64,000 nucleotides of DNA from Aquarana catesbeiana. Lineage: Eukaryota > Chordata > Amphibia > Anura > Ranidae. This document shows, one piece after another, positions 34,548 through 45,384 of this stretch. The first letter of the stretch is position 1; the number at the start of each line of letters is the position of its first letter. The DNA lies in the NCBI RefSeq assembly GCF_042186555.1, contig NC_133329.1, positions 187,647,206 through 187,711,205 on the forward strand, given 5' to 3'. Position numbers and translations under genes: made by a program. A model generated the notes under the pieces. That model did not search any database. It was not told the origin of the DNA and saw nothing but the letters and a program-made list of their open reading frames with translations.

Positions 34548-35778
34548 GCTAGCCCGCAATACTCTTTTTAGTCCCAAAACCAGGGGGGGTTTAGGTCTGC
34601 CAGACCTATATAGCTACTACCAAGCTGCCAGACTGGCCCCACTCTCAATGGTATACTTCAGAGTTGAGAAACCCGATTGGATAAATATTGAGAGACAAGC
34701 TGTCCCGACACACACCATAGACTACCTCCTATGGTGCTCCACGAAATCAAGGCCCTCCATATTAGCTCCGGCATTGTCCCAATCCTTTAAATTATGGGAC
34801 ACCGTGAAACATTTACCAGCACTGACCTCAATCATCCACCCCCTAGACCACATTTTCCATAATCCTCGATTTGGACCGGGCATGGACATCAAGTCTTTCC
34901 AATGGTGGCTGGACAAGGGGATGTATCGTATTGGCCACTTTTTTACTCCCTCGGGTCCGATTACGTTGAAGCACTGTATAGATAAACTTGAACTTCCAGG
35001 CTCAGAGAGATTTAGATTTATCCAGATCTCTCACTTCCTCTCCTCACTAACGAAGGGACAGGCGCACCCTATGGAATTCACACAATATGAGCGCTGGTGC
35101 GGCCAAGCTTTAGACATAAAGGGGGGCATATCTCTCATATACGCGTCTCTTGTGGAACCCACCACAAAATTTTCGTACATGGAGGCGTGGGAGAGGGACC
35201 TGCAGGAGACCTGGAACCTGGAGGAGTGGCATCGGATGGGATCTAGAGCCTTTAAAGGTATTCTAAATATTTCATTAATAGAAGCTAATCTAAAAGTGTT
35301 AATGAGATGGTATCTAGTACCTGCCAGACTAGCAACTATGTTTTCTTCTGCTTCCCCGTTATGCTTCAGAGGTTGTCAAGCTCAGGGCTCCATGATTCAT
35401 ATCTGGTGGGACTGTCCGAGAATAAGAGGTTTCTGGAACAAAATGTTCGCCATGATTCGAAAAGTCTCGGGTCTTCCCATTGATAAATCTCCCCAAGTGG
35501 CATTACTCAATGCCCCAATTCCTAAGACAGCGAAACATTCTCAAAAGTTGATATCCTTCATGTTGATAGGTTCTAAAACCACCATAGCTAAGGCATGGAA
35601 GCAACCCACAGTATCTTTCCAGGCAGCCAAAAGAAAGATTTTGTGGATCATGTCCCAAGAAAAACTGGTCAGTTCTATGACGGACACCACTAAATCATTC
35701 GAGGCAACATGGGAGCCCTGGGCTAGGCATATAGGCATTCCCCTTACCCCTGGTATTCATACGGTATGGACAAGCTAA
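34546..35778 (+). pseudogene. LINE C ORF2, C-terminal domain
   Basis: In the frame restored after the A-run slip: RGGLGLPDLYSYYQAARLAP, then residues with the Trp-rich and Cys-rich tail typical of L1/Tx1 ORF2 (MIHIWWDCPRIRGFW, near 35390-35430). It continues to a stop at 35776-35778. The Cys-containing tail is needed for retrotransposition in L1 elements by analogy. No further lesion is seen in this part. Confidence 0.85.
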
Positions 35779-36396
35779 AAAAAAAAAACCTGGACCGGGC
35801 ACAACTGTATTCAACCATCCTAGCTTTCTATCTATCTCTCCTTTCCTTCTTCTCTGTCCTTTCTTTCTGTTAATATAATGATCTGAAATCACAACCGCAG
35901 TGTTTCAGTAATACTTACCTCACTAGTCTACAATGGAGTAGAATTTCTTTAGTCAACATAAGACTTTGAATAGCGAGTTGAAGACATGGATTCAAAACGG
36001 ATTATTACCAGTTAGATAGGAGATGCTGGAGAGGACTGTTTACTTCTCTAGCAGTCCCTATTTTTACCTCAGGGACTGTGGCAGGTCCCTGGGCGCGGGG
36101 CCTGTAGGGGTCCCGAGGTAGCCATAACTCTTCCCCTGGAAATGGGGGGGCACCTGACACAGTGTGAACCCATTAGGGGTGTTGGGAGTGTTAACCCACT
36201 CAGGGAACATAAGATTCCGCTTTCCCTACTGCTCCAGTAGCAATTATAAGTTGTTTTGAATGATTGATTAATATATTTGTACATTTCAAATGTTACTCCC
36301 TTATTTGTACGGGATTTGTCAGTATACCTTTGGATCTAATTACATTGTACTGCACTGCTCTTTAATAAAGCTTTTTTCAAAAAAAAAAAAAAAAAA
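35779..36396 (+). terminator. LINE C 3' UTR, poly(A) signal and tail
   Basis: Non-coding. AATAAA at 36364-36369 is followed about 10 nt later by the A run 36379-36396, then the TSD. The UTR has pyrimidine-rich stretches after 35800. Confidence 0.85.
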
Positions 36397-36410
36397 AGAA
36401 AACTGTCTAA

Positions 36411-36858
36411 AAGACCATATTCAGAGAGTAGTGGTCAATAATTCATACTCTGAATGGTCTAAGGCTATTAGTACCCCAAGGTTCAGTGTTGGAACCCTTA
36501 CTTTTTATTATATTTATAAATGATATAGGGTCTGGGATTAAAAGTACCATTTCAGTCTTTGCAGATGACACCAAGATATGCAGTGGAATAACATCCTTAC
36601 AGGATGTCTCCAAATTACAAGCCAACCTTAATGGACTGTTTAATTGGGCAGCTATGTGGCAATTGAGGTTTAATGTTGATAAATGTAAAGTTATGCACTT
36701 GGGGGCCAAGATTATGCATGCATCATACATACTAAGGGGAGTACATATGGGGGAATCAATGGTGAAGAAGGATCTGGGTGTTGTGGTTGATCATAAGCTT
36801 AATAATAGCATGCAATGCCAAGCTGCGGTTTCCAAAGTGAGAAAAATTCATTCTTGTA
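36411..36858 (+). pseudogene. CR1/Rex1 ORF2: RT palm and thumb
   Basis: Resumes the host LINE: VLEPLLFIIFINDIGSGIKS, then SVFADDTKICSGI with the catalytic FADD, WAAMWQLRFNVDKCKVMHLG and VKKDLGVVVDHKLNNSMQCQ. Part of the expected GVPQGS box is degraded. The frame stops at the TTAA insertion (36859). Confidence 0.85.
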
Positions 36859-37816
36859 TTAACCACTTCCCACCCGGCCACTGCACATAAACGGCCGGTT
36901 GGGCTATCTCTCCTTCTGAGTGGACGTTCAGGAACGTCCCTCAGAAGGAGCGGGATCGCGTGCGTGCCCGCGCAGTGGCGCGATCCCGATGCGCTCGCGT
37001 CACCCGGACACGGCGCATCTCCGATCGGCAGGAGGGCTCTGCGATTGGCCCTCCTGATCACATGATGTCAAATCACAGCCGTCATGTGATGTAAACACAG
37101 AGCCGGTTGCTAGGCTAACGGCTCTCCTCTCCTCACACGGAAGTTGTCAGTGAGGAGAGCAGAGGGGATCGCTGCAGCCAGCTGGTGATCAGTGAGTATG
37201 AGCTGTTTTTTACAGCTTTTTACTCACTGATCACCAGTCTAGTGACCCCACACATGTAAAAAACACAAAACACTAAGTAAACACACAATGTCCCCAAAAC
37301 ATGTCCCCAAAACACATGTCCCCACATAGTAAAAACACATGTCCCCCACATATGTCCCAGTAAAATCACATGTCCCAATGATTATCTGCACACATATGTC
37401 ACCTGCGCACATCTGTACATGATCATTTGCGCACATGTGTCCGTGATCACACGAACCAATTATTATACACTTAACAGGATTTTTTTTACCAAAAACATGT
37501 AGCAGAATACGTTTTGGCTTAAATTTATGTCAAAATTTGATTTTATTGGATTTGTTTTAAAATAGAAAGAAGAAAATATTGTTTTTTTTTTTTCAAATTT
37601 CCGCTCTTTTTTCGCTTATATCGCAAAAAATAAAAAAACAGAGTCGTGAATAAATACCACCAAAAGAAAGCTCTATTTGTGCAAACAAAATGATAAAGTG
37701 ATTTGGGTACAGCGTAGCATGACCGCGCAATTGTCATTGAAAGTGTGAGAGCGCTGAAAGCTGAAAATTGGTCTGGGAAGGAGGGGGGCGAAAGTGCCCA
37801 GTATTGAGGTGGTTAA
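36859..37816. mobile_element. TTAA-type non-autonomous transposon (958 bp)
   Basis: Begins TTAACCACTTCC and ends GAGGTGGTTAA, so the ends are inverted repeats that include TTAA. The CR1 reading is interrupted exactly at these ends. Internal features: inverted repeat CTTCTGAGTGGACGTTC against GAACGTCCCTCAGAAG (about 36912-36950), hairpin GTGATCAGTGAGTA against TACTCACTGATCAC (37187-37233), and a 140-bp core at 37600-37740 shared with copies at 43905-44030 and 44375-44520. TTAA borders fit piggyBac/Kolobok-type mobilisation. Confidence 0.75.
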
Positions 37817-38206
37817 GAGAGGTATAGATTCGAGAGAGATTTATAATTTTGCCCCTATACAAATTATTAGTAAGACCTCATCTGGAATATGCAGTTTAGT
37901 TTTGGGCACTAGTTCACAAAAAGGATATTGAGGAACTGGAGAAAGTGTGGAGAAGGGCAACCAAACTGATAAGAGGCATGAAAGTGCTCACCTATGAGGA
38001 AAGATGAACTAAGTTTATTCTCTGTTGAGAAGAGGAGATTATGGGGGGGGGGGTTATGATCAACATGTATAAATACATAAGTGGTCCATATAGTGAAATT
38101 GGTGTTGAATTATTCACTTTAAGGTGATCACAGAGGACAAAGGGGCACTCTTTACGTCTGGAGTAAAGGAGATTTCATCTCCAAATACAGAAAGGCTTCT
38201 TCACAG
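37817..38206 (+). pseudogene. CR1/Rex1 ORF2: post-RT domain
   Basis: Conceptual reading shows the family's characteristic tail: LLVRPHLEYAV-like (near 37870), a VWRRATKLIRG-like stretch (37945-37980) and YEERW-type residues. A poly(G) run at 38043-38052 and several stops break it. The final piece, with a WNRLPQE-type motif, lies after the MITE (38647-38760). Confidence 0.7.
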
Positions 38207-38646
38207 TAATGCCCCGTACACACGGTTGGATTTTCCGACAAAAAATGTGTGATAGGACCTTGTTGTCGGAAATTCCGACCGTGTGTGGGCTCCATCACAC
38301 ATTTTCCATTGGATTTTCCGACACACGAAGTTTGAGAGCAGGCTATAAAATTTTCCGACAACAAAATCCGTTGTCGGTATTTCCGATCGTGTGTACACAA
38401 ATCCGACGCACAAAGTGCCACGCATGCTCAGAATAAATAAAGAGATGAAAGCTCTTGGCTACTGCCCCGTTTATAGTCCCGACGTACGTGTTTTACGTCA
38501 CTGCGTTCAGAATGATCGGATTTTCCGACAACTTTGTGTGACCGTGTGTATGCAAGACAAGTTTGAGCCAACATCCGTCTGAAAAAATCCTAGGATTTTG
38601 TTGTCGGAATGTCCGATCAATGTCCGATCGTGTGTACGGGGCATAA
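38207..38646. mobile_element. TAA-flanked MITE (434 bp), PIF/Harbinger-like
   Basis: Element 38210-38643 starts TGCCCCGTACACACGGT and ends ATCGTGTGTACGGGGCA, near-perfect terminal inverted repeats, with the 3-bp direct repeat TAA on both sides. Subterminal repeats of TTTTCCGACA and TTGTCGGAA fill the interior. A left-truncated second copy lies at 57718-58074. The TSD and termini fit PIF/Harbinger; no transposase. Confidence 0.75.
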
Positions 38647-39060
38647 GAGCTGTGAAAATGTGGAATAGACTCCCTCAAGAGCCGGTTCTGTCCAGCTCAG
38701 TGGATTGCTTTAAAAAAGGCCTGGATTCTTTCATAAATGTACATAATATAGCTGGATACTAACATATAAAAGTAAAGTTGATCCAAGAAACATCTGATTC
38801 CCTCTTGGGGTATAAGGAAGGATTTTTTTTTCCTCTGATGGAGGAAATTGGATCATGCTTTGCTGATGTTTTTTTTTTTTTTTTGCCTTCCTCTGGATAA
38901 ACTGTGGGTATGGGATTGTGTATATAGTTGTAAATACATATCGTTTCCCCTTTTGTGTCTTTTTTTCAACCGGACTAACTATGGTCCGTGTATGTATTCT
39001 GTGTGTATATATTCTGTAGAAAACTGCAGTCTTTACAATAACTAAGATGGGAAGTTTAGT
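38647..39060 (+). pseudogene. CR1/Rex1 ORF2 end and 3' UTR
   Basis: Reads MWNRLPQEPVLSSSVDCFKK, the conserved C-terminal motif of this LINE group, then a stop and a 3' UTR with TTGGATCATGCTTTGCTGATG and a long T run (38866-38883). The end near 39060 is approximate. Confidence 0.75.
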
Positions 39061-39205
39061 AACTACTAGAAGAGGAAAAAGGGAATGGGAAGCTGTAAAC
39101 AAGAGAGAGGGAAAGAGGAGACATGAAAAGAGGGGATGAAGGGGGACTGAATGTAAGGATGTTGTCTCCCCACGGAATTCAGAATCTGGAAAGTTGTTGG
39201 CCTGG

Positions 39206-39297
39206 AGTGGGTAGCATAGCGCTACCCACCATAGCGCTATGCTACCCACTATTTTCCAGATATCTCAAACCCCTAGCATAGCTCTAGGGGTTTGAGA
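39206..39297. repeat. Two adjacent perfect hairpins
   Basis: Arms 39206-39223 and 39233-39250 are exact reverse complements over 18 bp with a 9-nt loop. Arms 39263-39276 and 39284-39297 are exact over 14 bp with a 7-nt loop. They lie 12 nt apart in sequence not otherwise assigned. Confidence 0.9.
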
Positions 39298-39596
39298 CAA
39301 CTGGAGAATAGCGGGAACAACATTCCTGGATAAATTGAAAATTGTGCCAATAAAACTACATGTTGAAAAACCTTTCCTGTTTGCCTTTCAAAGCTGGTGT
39401 GAGATTCTCCATGCATGTTATATCACTGACTACAGAAATCCACTGTCCAGTAGAAGGGGGTTGTGCTTTTGACTGCTGGTGATTGCTTTTGGTTGCAATC
39501 ATTTTATTTTCTTCTTTGGGATCTTTGCTAGCAGCTTTTTAAAACAACTTTTCTGTCACTTTTCTAACAGCTTTTTTTCTTTCTTTCCTTCAGTAT
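39298..39596. other. Unassigned stretch
   Basis: No gene or repeat terminus recognised. Confidence 0.4.
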
Positions 39597-40140
39597 GCTA
39601 ATTAAGGAGGTGGTTAATTGTTCACAGGTGCTACAGGACTATAGCTTTCTGTAGAACTCACATTGCGCTTGCCACATTTTGCTGGCTGGAAATGTGAGTG
39701 GTGAATGAAAAACAGCATTTTTTTCTTCCTTCCTTTAGCCTAGGTTCACATTGGAGCGGGTTAGAAATCGTGCAAGTTCAGCTGAACTCTCACAGTTTCT
39801 AACCTGGTAATGCAGTCCGACTTCAGCTGCAATTTGACAGATATTTGTGCGGGTTCCTGCATAGATGTCTAAACAAATTGCCCCCCCGAAGTCGCCAAAA
39901 TTAGTACAGGAACTACTTTTAGGAATCGGTGCGACGCCGCACGGATTCGGACGATGCCATTTCTGGCAATAGCCGCCGATTTGCAGATTTGCCATGCGAT
40001 TTGACATGCCAAATCATACCAATGTGAACCTAGGCTGCTGATTAAGGGGAGTGGTTAATTGTTCACAGGTGCTACAAGTACTATTTAACTTTCTGTAGAA
40101 CTCACTTTGAGCTTACCCACATTTTGCTTGCTTGAACTTT
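39597..40140. repeat. Direct duplication flanking a MITE
   Basis: About 100 bp starting GCTAATTAAGGAGGTGGTTAA at 39598 recurs, diverged, at 40037 (GGTTAATTGTTCACAGGTGCTACA in both, then CTTTCTGTAGAACTCAC). The MITE 39738-40035 lies between the copies. Confidence 0.75.
39738..40035. mobile_element. MITE with 17-bp terminal inverted repeats
   Basis: Perfect ends GCCTAGGTTCACATTGG (39738-39754) and CCAATGTGAACCTAGGC (40019-40035). The 298-bp interior has no ORF. The TSD is ambiguous, so the superfamily is not assigned. Confidence 0.75.
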
Positions 40141-40743
40141 GGGAAATTTGACTAAGTGGAACTTTAAAAACAGGAGCTTAAAATACGAGAAGACGAACGC
40201 ACACATAGGTCGCGCCTGCATATGTAAACGACATTCAAACCACACGTGAAGTATCACTGCAAACATTCGAGTGAGAGCAATATTTCTAGCAATAGACCTC
40301 CTCTGTAACTCTAAACTGGTAACCTGTAAAAACTTTTAAAGCGTAGCCTATGGAGATTTTTAGGTACCAAAGTTTGGCGCCATTCTACGAGTGTGCGCAA
40401 TTTTAAAGCGTGATAGGTATCTATTTACTCGGCGTAACATAATCAACGTGAAACATTATACAAAAAAATTTGTGTAAATAATGCGTTTTTTTTTTTAATT
40501 CATGAAAGTGTTTTGTTTAAAAAAAAAAAATTGTGTTTAAAAAATTGCCGCGCAAATACTTTGTAACATAAAAAGTTGCAATGATTGCCATTTTATTCCA
40601 TAGGGTCTCAGCTAAAAAATATATATATATAATATTTGGGGGTCCTGAGTAATTTTCTAGAAAATACATTATGAATTTACATGCAGGAGAGAAGTGTCAG
40701 AATTGGCTTGGGAGGCAAGTGGTAAATATTGTAACAGGGAGGA
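40141..40743. other. Unassigned stretch
   Basis: AT-rich, with A and T runs at 40490-40550 and a TTGGCTTGGGAGGCAAGTGG phrase near 40700 that resembles the right end of TTAA MITEs. No gene. Confidence 0.4.
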
Positions 40744-41330
40744 TGAATGCTAGCAAGGTTGAAGGTTTTGCGCAGTGCACAGTGTGCCACATGTATGTAT
40801 AACAGCTCCAGGATGAATACCACTGCAACAGATGTGAGTGGGTTGCCCTTCTGGAAGCATACATTAGAGATCTGGAGGAACAAATTGCAATACTAGGTAG
40901 ATCTGACAACCTTGAAAAGGGTCTTCACTGAGCAGTTGGTTAATGTGGTTGATGTGGAGGGGCAAGTCAGAATTATCAGGTAGGAATATGAGTTACTACA
41001 ACAACCCATACTAACAGTCAGAAGGAGTGGTAGGGGTTTCCCAAAAAGGAAAGTCAGCCCTGGGTTTGAGCACCCAAACAAATTTGCCTAGTTGGGTGAA
41101 GCTATGGGGGGGGGGGACTCTAAAGGTAGCAGCCCTAGATGTCACTGCTACCCCTAACAGCAGGGAGAGCAGCCCATCCAGTAGGGGTGGTGAGGGTAGT
41201 GCAGGAAGGCCTAGATAGTTGATGGTAAAAGGGGATTCTTTTCATAGATCCTTCCTACAATGTGTCAGTGTCATTGTAAACTGATGCCTGTAAATACTTT
41301 AATTAGTTCCGTTCTTTCTGGCCAAGGTAC
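40744..41330 (+). pseudogene. CR1-type LINE ORF1 remnant
   Basis: From ATG at 40744 a reading with shifts gives CTVCHMYV, then DEYHCNRCEWVALLEAYIRDLEEQI. The Cys pairs and the following helix match the zinc-finger and coiled-coil start of CR1-type ORF1. A later stretch (41150-41215) is Ser/Gly-rich, then a weak match to VVKGDS-type sequence. Several stops. No adjoining ORF2 was found, so this is an isolated fragment. Confidence 0.55.
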
Positions 41331-41639
41331 AGATATTGATATGGCACCAGGGGTTCCAGGAGACTGTAGGCAGGTGAGCTCGAAGGCTGTTTTCTGGTAC
41401 GGGAAGTGTCAAGGCGCGATAGTGAGGTTACCCAGTGTCGCAATTGGAAAAATTCCACCGAGGGGGCTTCGTGGGTCTCTTGGAGCAAAGCCCACCAGGG
41501 AAAAGTGCGAGATCCAAGAAAGTGTCAGACCTGGGTGAACCCATGAGCAGGCCACAATGAAAAGTTGTGTGGTTGTTCTAAGCTGGGAGGGAACATGGGG
41601 TTGTTCAAGAGAGGAAGGAGCAGAGGGAAAGGAGACATA
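41331..41639. other. Unassigned stretch
   Basis: No domain recognised on either strand. Confidence 0.4.
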
Positions 41640-42466
41640 AGCTCACTGGATTATCAAACCGAGTCCCAAAGCTTCAGGCTATGGGCCATTAAAGGGCTGA
41701 CTGAGGGGGGACACAGCTCAGGGGGAAGCAATAGAAGGGCAGAGATCGGGACCGGCGCACAGTTGGGGACTTCCAAAATAATCCAAAGCAGAATGTTGGA
41801 GGTTGTCTGGAGCATACTGAGTGAGATTTGTGCTGCCTGGTAGTATTTAGTGATGTTTGGGACTCCTAGCCAACCTCTCAACCTGTGGGCATATAAAGTA
41901 AGATGGGAAACTCTGGGGTGCTTGTAGGCCAAAATAAAAGAGAAAAGCCTATTCTGGAGCAGGCACATACAGAATGCAGGAACGCGAACTGGCAGGGTCT
42001 GGAAAAAGTATAAAAGCTTCAGAAGGACCGTCATCTTGACAGCATGAATACAGGCAATCCAAGAAAGGGTGGGAAAACGCCAGGATGTCATGAGTGTTGA
42101 GAGCGCAATAAAGGATAAAAATTGGTGGAAAAAAGAGAGAGGAGTAGGAAGGAGTCAGCTTAATTCCCAGGTAGTCTAGGGCTGAGCCGGCCCAATGGTA
42201 TGGGAAGGTAGATTGGAGGTGCGAGACCAAGGATTCTGGAAGATAGGGGATATTCAGAGCGGTGGTTTTGTGTGGATTAACTCGGAGACCTCAGATGGTA
42301 GCAAAGTGAATCAAGAGAGATTGTAGATTGGGTAGGGAGACTATCGGATTAGTAAGGGTCAAGAGAGCGTCATCTGCAAACATATTTACTTTATAGCACT
42401 CACCCGCGTATGGAATTCCAGTAATGTTGGGGTCCGCTCTAAGGGCTATAGCCAGCGGGAGAGGAG
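41640..42466 (-). pseudogene. L1-type LINE ORF2 fragment (element D)
   Basis: Minus-strand reading from 42466: ADPNITGIPYAGECYKV, then MFADDALLTLTNPIVSLPNL (catalytic FADD retained, near 42380), LDYLGIKLTPSYS, and a thumb-like region with ACIHAVKMTVLLKLLYFFQT and RGWLGVPNITKYYQAAQ. It covers only the middle of ORF2, with frameshifts near 42090 and 41950. The palindromic element at 42468 cuts it on one side. Confidence 0.75.
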
Positions 42467-42467
42467 T

Positions 42468-43210
42468 ACATAGTACCCCTACTCATTCACCAAAAAAGTG
42501 CTCAAAAAGTAAAGAAAAAGGCAGTTTTTGACAAGTCCTTTATTTTTTTAAATGTCCACCAGTGCAGATCCATTGTCAGGCACGATGACTGGTGCAAATC
42601 TGAAAAAAAAAAAAAAGAGGTCTGCACCTGACACTAGCTTCCGTCGTTTGACAACTCCACCACTTAGTTTATTTCGCAGTGAGAGGCAGCGGAGCTGTCA
42701 GACTGTGGGAGCCAGCCTCAGGTGCAGTTTTTTTTTCCGGCCGGTGGTGGTCATCGTGATTGATGATGGATCTACACCGGAGGACATTTTTAATAAAGGT
42801 CAAAGACTGTGTCTGCCTTTTTATTTACTTTTTCAGCACTTTTTTGGTGAATTTGTAGGGATACTATGTACCCCATACTTATTTACATGGGGGGCGGGAT
42901 CTGGGGCCACCTTGTTAAAGGGGGCTTCCAGATTCCGATAAGCCCCCCGCCTGCAGACCCCCACAGCCACTGGCCATGGTTGAAGGGAAGAGGCCCTAGT
43001 TCTCCCTGCCCCAAAGAACCCCCCCACATGTTGAAAACACGCGGCCGGGTATGGTTCAGGAAGGGGGGGGGCGCTTGCTCGCCCTTCCCCCTCCTCGCCT
43101 GCCAGGCTGCATGCTCGAATAAAGGCCATTTTTAAAAACAATTTTGACGTGGAGGTTCCCCTCAAAATTGGGAAGGGGGACCCCACACCGTTTTTTCCAG
43201 TGATTTTTTA
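42468..43210. mobile_element. Foldback element, copy of the 55.7-57.7 kb family
   Basis: An inverted repeat of about 80 bp pairs 42470-42548 (CACCAAAAAAGTGCTCAAAAAG...) with 42788-42865 (its diverged reverse complement). The right part (42890-43190) matches the reverse of 56580-56720, including GATCTGGGG and CCTTGTTAAAGGGGGCTTCCA. No ORF with a domain. Confidence 0.6.
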
Positions 43211-43540
43211 ATGCCAGCAATTCTTTTCTTTTCTTTACATTGAGCTGTCAGCGAATAAGAACATCGGTGGCCGTCAACTCCTTAACGAGTTCAAATCATA
43301 AACATTCCTTAAATACTGCATATCTACATTTCCTTCTGTGAATTGAGTTTAACGCCTGTTCATACGATATTTAAAGTGCTTTTAGCGTTTTGCGGTAAAT
43401 ACCACAAAACAGTACAGTGAATTGACAATTTCAGGATCGCATGCAATATTTAGGCAAAATGTGTCTGGACACCTAAATACAGCATGTGAGATGCTTTTGT
43501 GAATGGAGCACACTGTCCCTAATCACTGCCACATCAGTCA
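43211..43540. other. Unassigned stretch
   Basis: No gene recognised. Some phrases (TTTTAGCGTTTTGCGG) suggest an old MITE. Confidence 0.35.
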
Positions 43541-44033
43541 TATGAGGATGCTGTACTGCATTGGTGACAGTATGTACAGAAAAAAATTGTGAAATGCCTC
43601 AAACTGTCTACTTTCCAAAAAGGGGTAATTTGGGGTGAATGTCTACTGTCCTAGCATTTTAGGGCCTCAAAAAATGAGATAGACCATCAGGACATCAGAA
43701 TTGATCAGATTTCAAATATATATACTATAATTTGTAGACCCTATAACTTTCACATAAACCAATTAATACACACTTATTGTGATTTTTTTTCTTTTACCAC
43801 AGGAAGAATACATTTTGATCTAAATGTATGATGAAATCTGATTTTAATGGACATGTTTTATGATGAAAAGTAGAAAATATATATATTTCAAAATGTACAG
43901 TCTTTTTTCATTTATATCACAAAAAATAAAAACCCGGTGATCGAATACCACCAAAATAAAGCTCCATTTGTGTGAAAAAAATGGATAAATGTGCCTACAG
44001 TATTGCATGACTGCGCAATTGCCAGATCACACA
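43541..44033. repeat. Decayed TTAA-MITE-like copy
   Basis: 43905-44030 matches the core of the TTAA element at 37600-37740 (TTATATCACAAAAAATAAAAA, then GAATACCACCAAAATAAAGC and GCATGACTGCGCAATTG). Its ends are lost. Confidence 0.55.
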
Positions 44034-44299
44034 CATGATTCTGATAAAAAGTGCTCATTCACCAGATGACCATGACCTCTTACTGAAAATAAAAGGTCAC
44101 AGTGTGTTTTCTTTGCGAGAGAAAACTCCATTCCTTTTCAGCCTCCACTTTCCAGGATATCAGAGATGCCACTCTCCTCGTCCACACCACAATACCATAG
44201 AGTCAACAAAGACCAATGGAGAAAACTTAATTGTGTGGTGCTTCATATTAACATACAGTATATCACATCAACATAAAAATAAAAGGTAGCCCACTCACA

Positions 44300-44901
44300 T
44301 TAACCACTTCAGCCCCAGAAGATTTTACCTCCTTCCTGACCAGAGCACTTTTTACAATTTGGCACTGTGTCGCTTTAACTGACAATTGCGTGGTCATGCA
44401 AGGCTGTACCCAAACAAAATTTGTGTCCTTTTTTCCCCACGAATAGAGCTTTCTTTTGGAGGTATTTGATCACCTCTGCGGTTTTTATTTTTTGAGCTAT
44501 AAACAAAAAAAGACTGACAATTTAAAAAAAAAATATATATATTTTTTACTTTTTTCTATAATAAATATCCCCAAAATTAAAAAAAAAAAATGTCTTCTTT
44601 AGTTTAGGCCAATATATATTCTTCTACATATTTTTGGTAAAAAAAAAATCGCAATAAGCATATATTGATTGGTTTGCGCAAAAGTTATAGTTTCTACAAA
44701 CTATGGGAAAGATTTATGGCATTTTTATTTTTTTTTACTAGTAATAGCGGCGATCTGCGATTTTTAGTGGTACTGCGACCCTGCGATGGACTGATTGGCC
44801 ACTTTTGACACATTTTTGGGACCACTGACATTTATACAGCGATCAGTGCTATAAAAATGCACTGATTACTGTGTAAATGTCACTGGTAGTGAAGGGGTTA
44901 A
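44300..44901. mobile_element. TTAA-type MITE (602 bp)
   Basis: Starts TTAACCACTTCAGCCCC and ends TAGTGAAGGGGTTAA. The inner part 44375-44520 is the reverse complement of the core of the element at 36859-37816. AT-rich with poly(A)/poly(T) runs. Its final 70 bp recur at 21440-21511. Confidence 0.7.
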
Positions 44902-45384
44902 AGAGGGGGTCCACCTACCTATTGTTTTTTTTTTTTTTAGTTCATTCACAAACTTTTCTTCTCAGCATTACATACTCACATATTGTGTGCAATATGTCCG
45001 CCTGTGTCAGATTTCGTCGGAAAGAATAACTTTATTTATTTATTTTATTTATTATTTATTATTCACTGCAGGCGGTTTCCATCTTCATTGTGGGCATTTG
45101 AAGCCCACAAGCATTTATTTCCTGGATGTGGTGAATGCTGTGCTCCCAGCATTCACCGCTCGTTCCCACACATGCTCAGTGGCATCCTGGGAAGCCTGAG
45201 ACTAGCTCCCAGGAGTCTGGGAGAGGCTAGAAACACGCCTACTCCCACGGGAGGAGAACCAGGAAGTGCAAAGAAGAATAGAAAAATAAAAGGTAATTAT
45301 GGCGATTTAAATTTTTTTAAACGGCATGTCAGCATCTAGGCAAGGAAGAGAATACATACAGATATTGTTCTAACCCTGCTTTAA
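44902..45384. other. Unassigned stretch
   Basis: T-rich near 44923 and 45030. Plus-strand open frames at 44983-45339 have no domain. Confidence 0.4.

Larger units (their letters stand above)
26337..36396 (+). mobile_element. Full-length L1/Tx1-type LINE C with 14-bp TSD and poly(A)
   Basis: Bounded by the exact direct repeat AGAAAACTGTCTAA at 26323-26336 and 36397-36410, with an 18-nt A tail at the right. After removing the 3.08-kb PLE insertion it is about 7.0 kb: a GC-rich 5' UTR (26337-26547), ORF1, a 1.2-kb spacer, ORF2 and a 3' UTR. Coding lesions are few: one TGA in ORF1, two single-base frameshifts in ORF2, and the insertion. It is the youngest large LINE in the window. It sits inside a CR1/Rex1 RT gene in the same orientation. 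Confidence 0.92.
25085..39060 (+). mobile_element. CR1/Rex1-type LINE, split by nested insertions
   Basis: One ancient LINE whose ORF2 can be followed in order across four segments: 25085-26336, 36411-36858, 37817-38206 and 38647 to about 39060. Between these lie LINE C (26337-36396), a TTAA element (36859-37816) and a TAA MITE (38207-38646). The last segment reads as 3' UTR (GGATTTTTTTTTCCTCTGATGG, trimmed, then GGATCATGCTTTGCTGATG, then TTTTGCCTTCCTCTGGAT), typical of this family. The endonuclease N-terminus and ORF1 are absent, so the copy was already 5' truncated. Confidence 0.8.
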
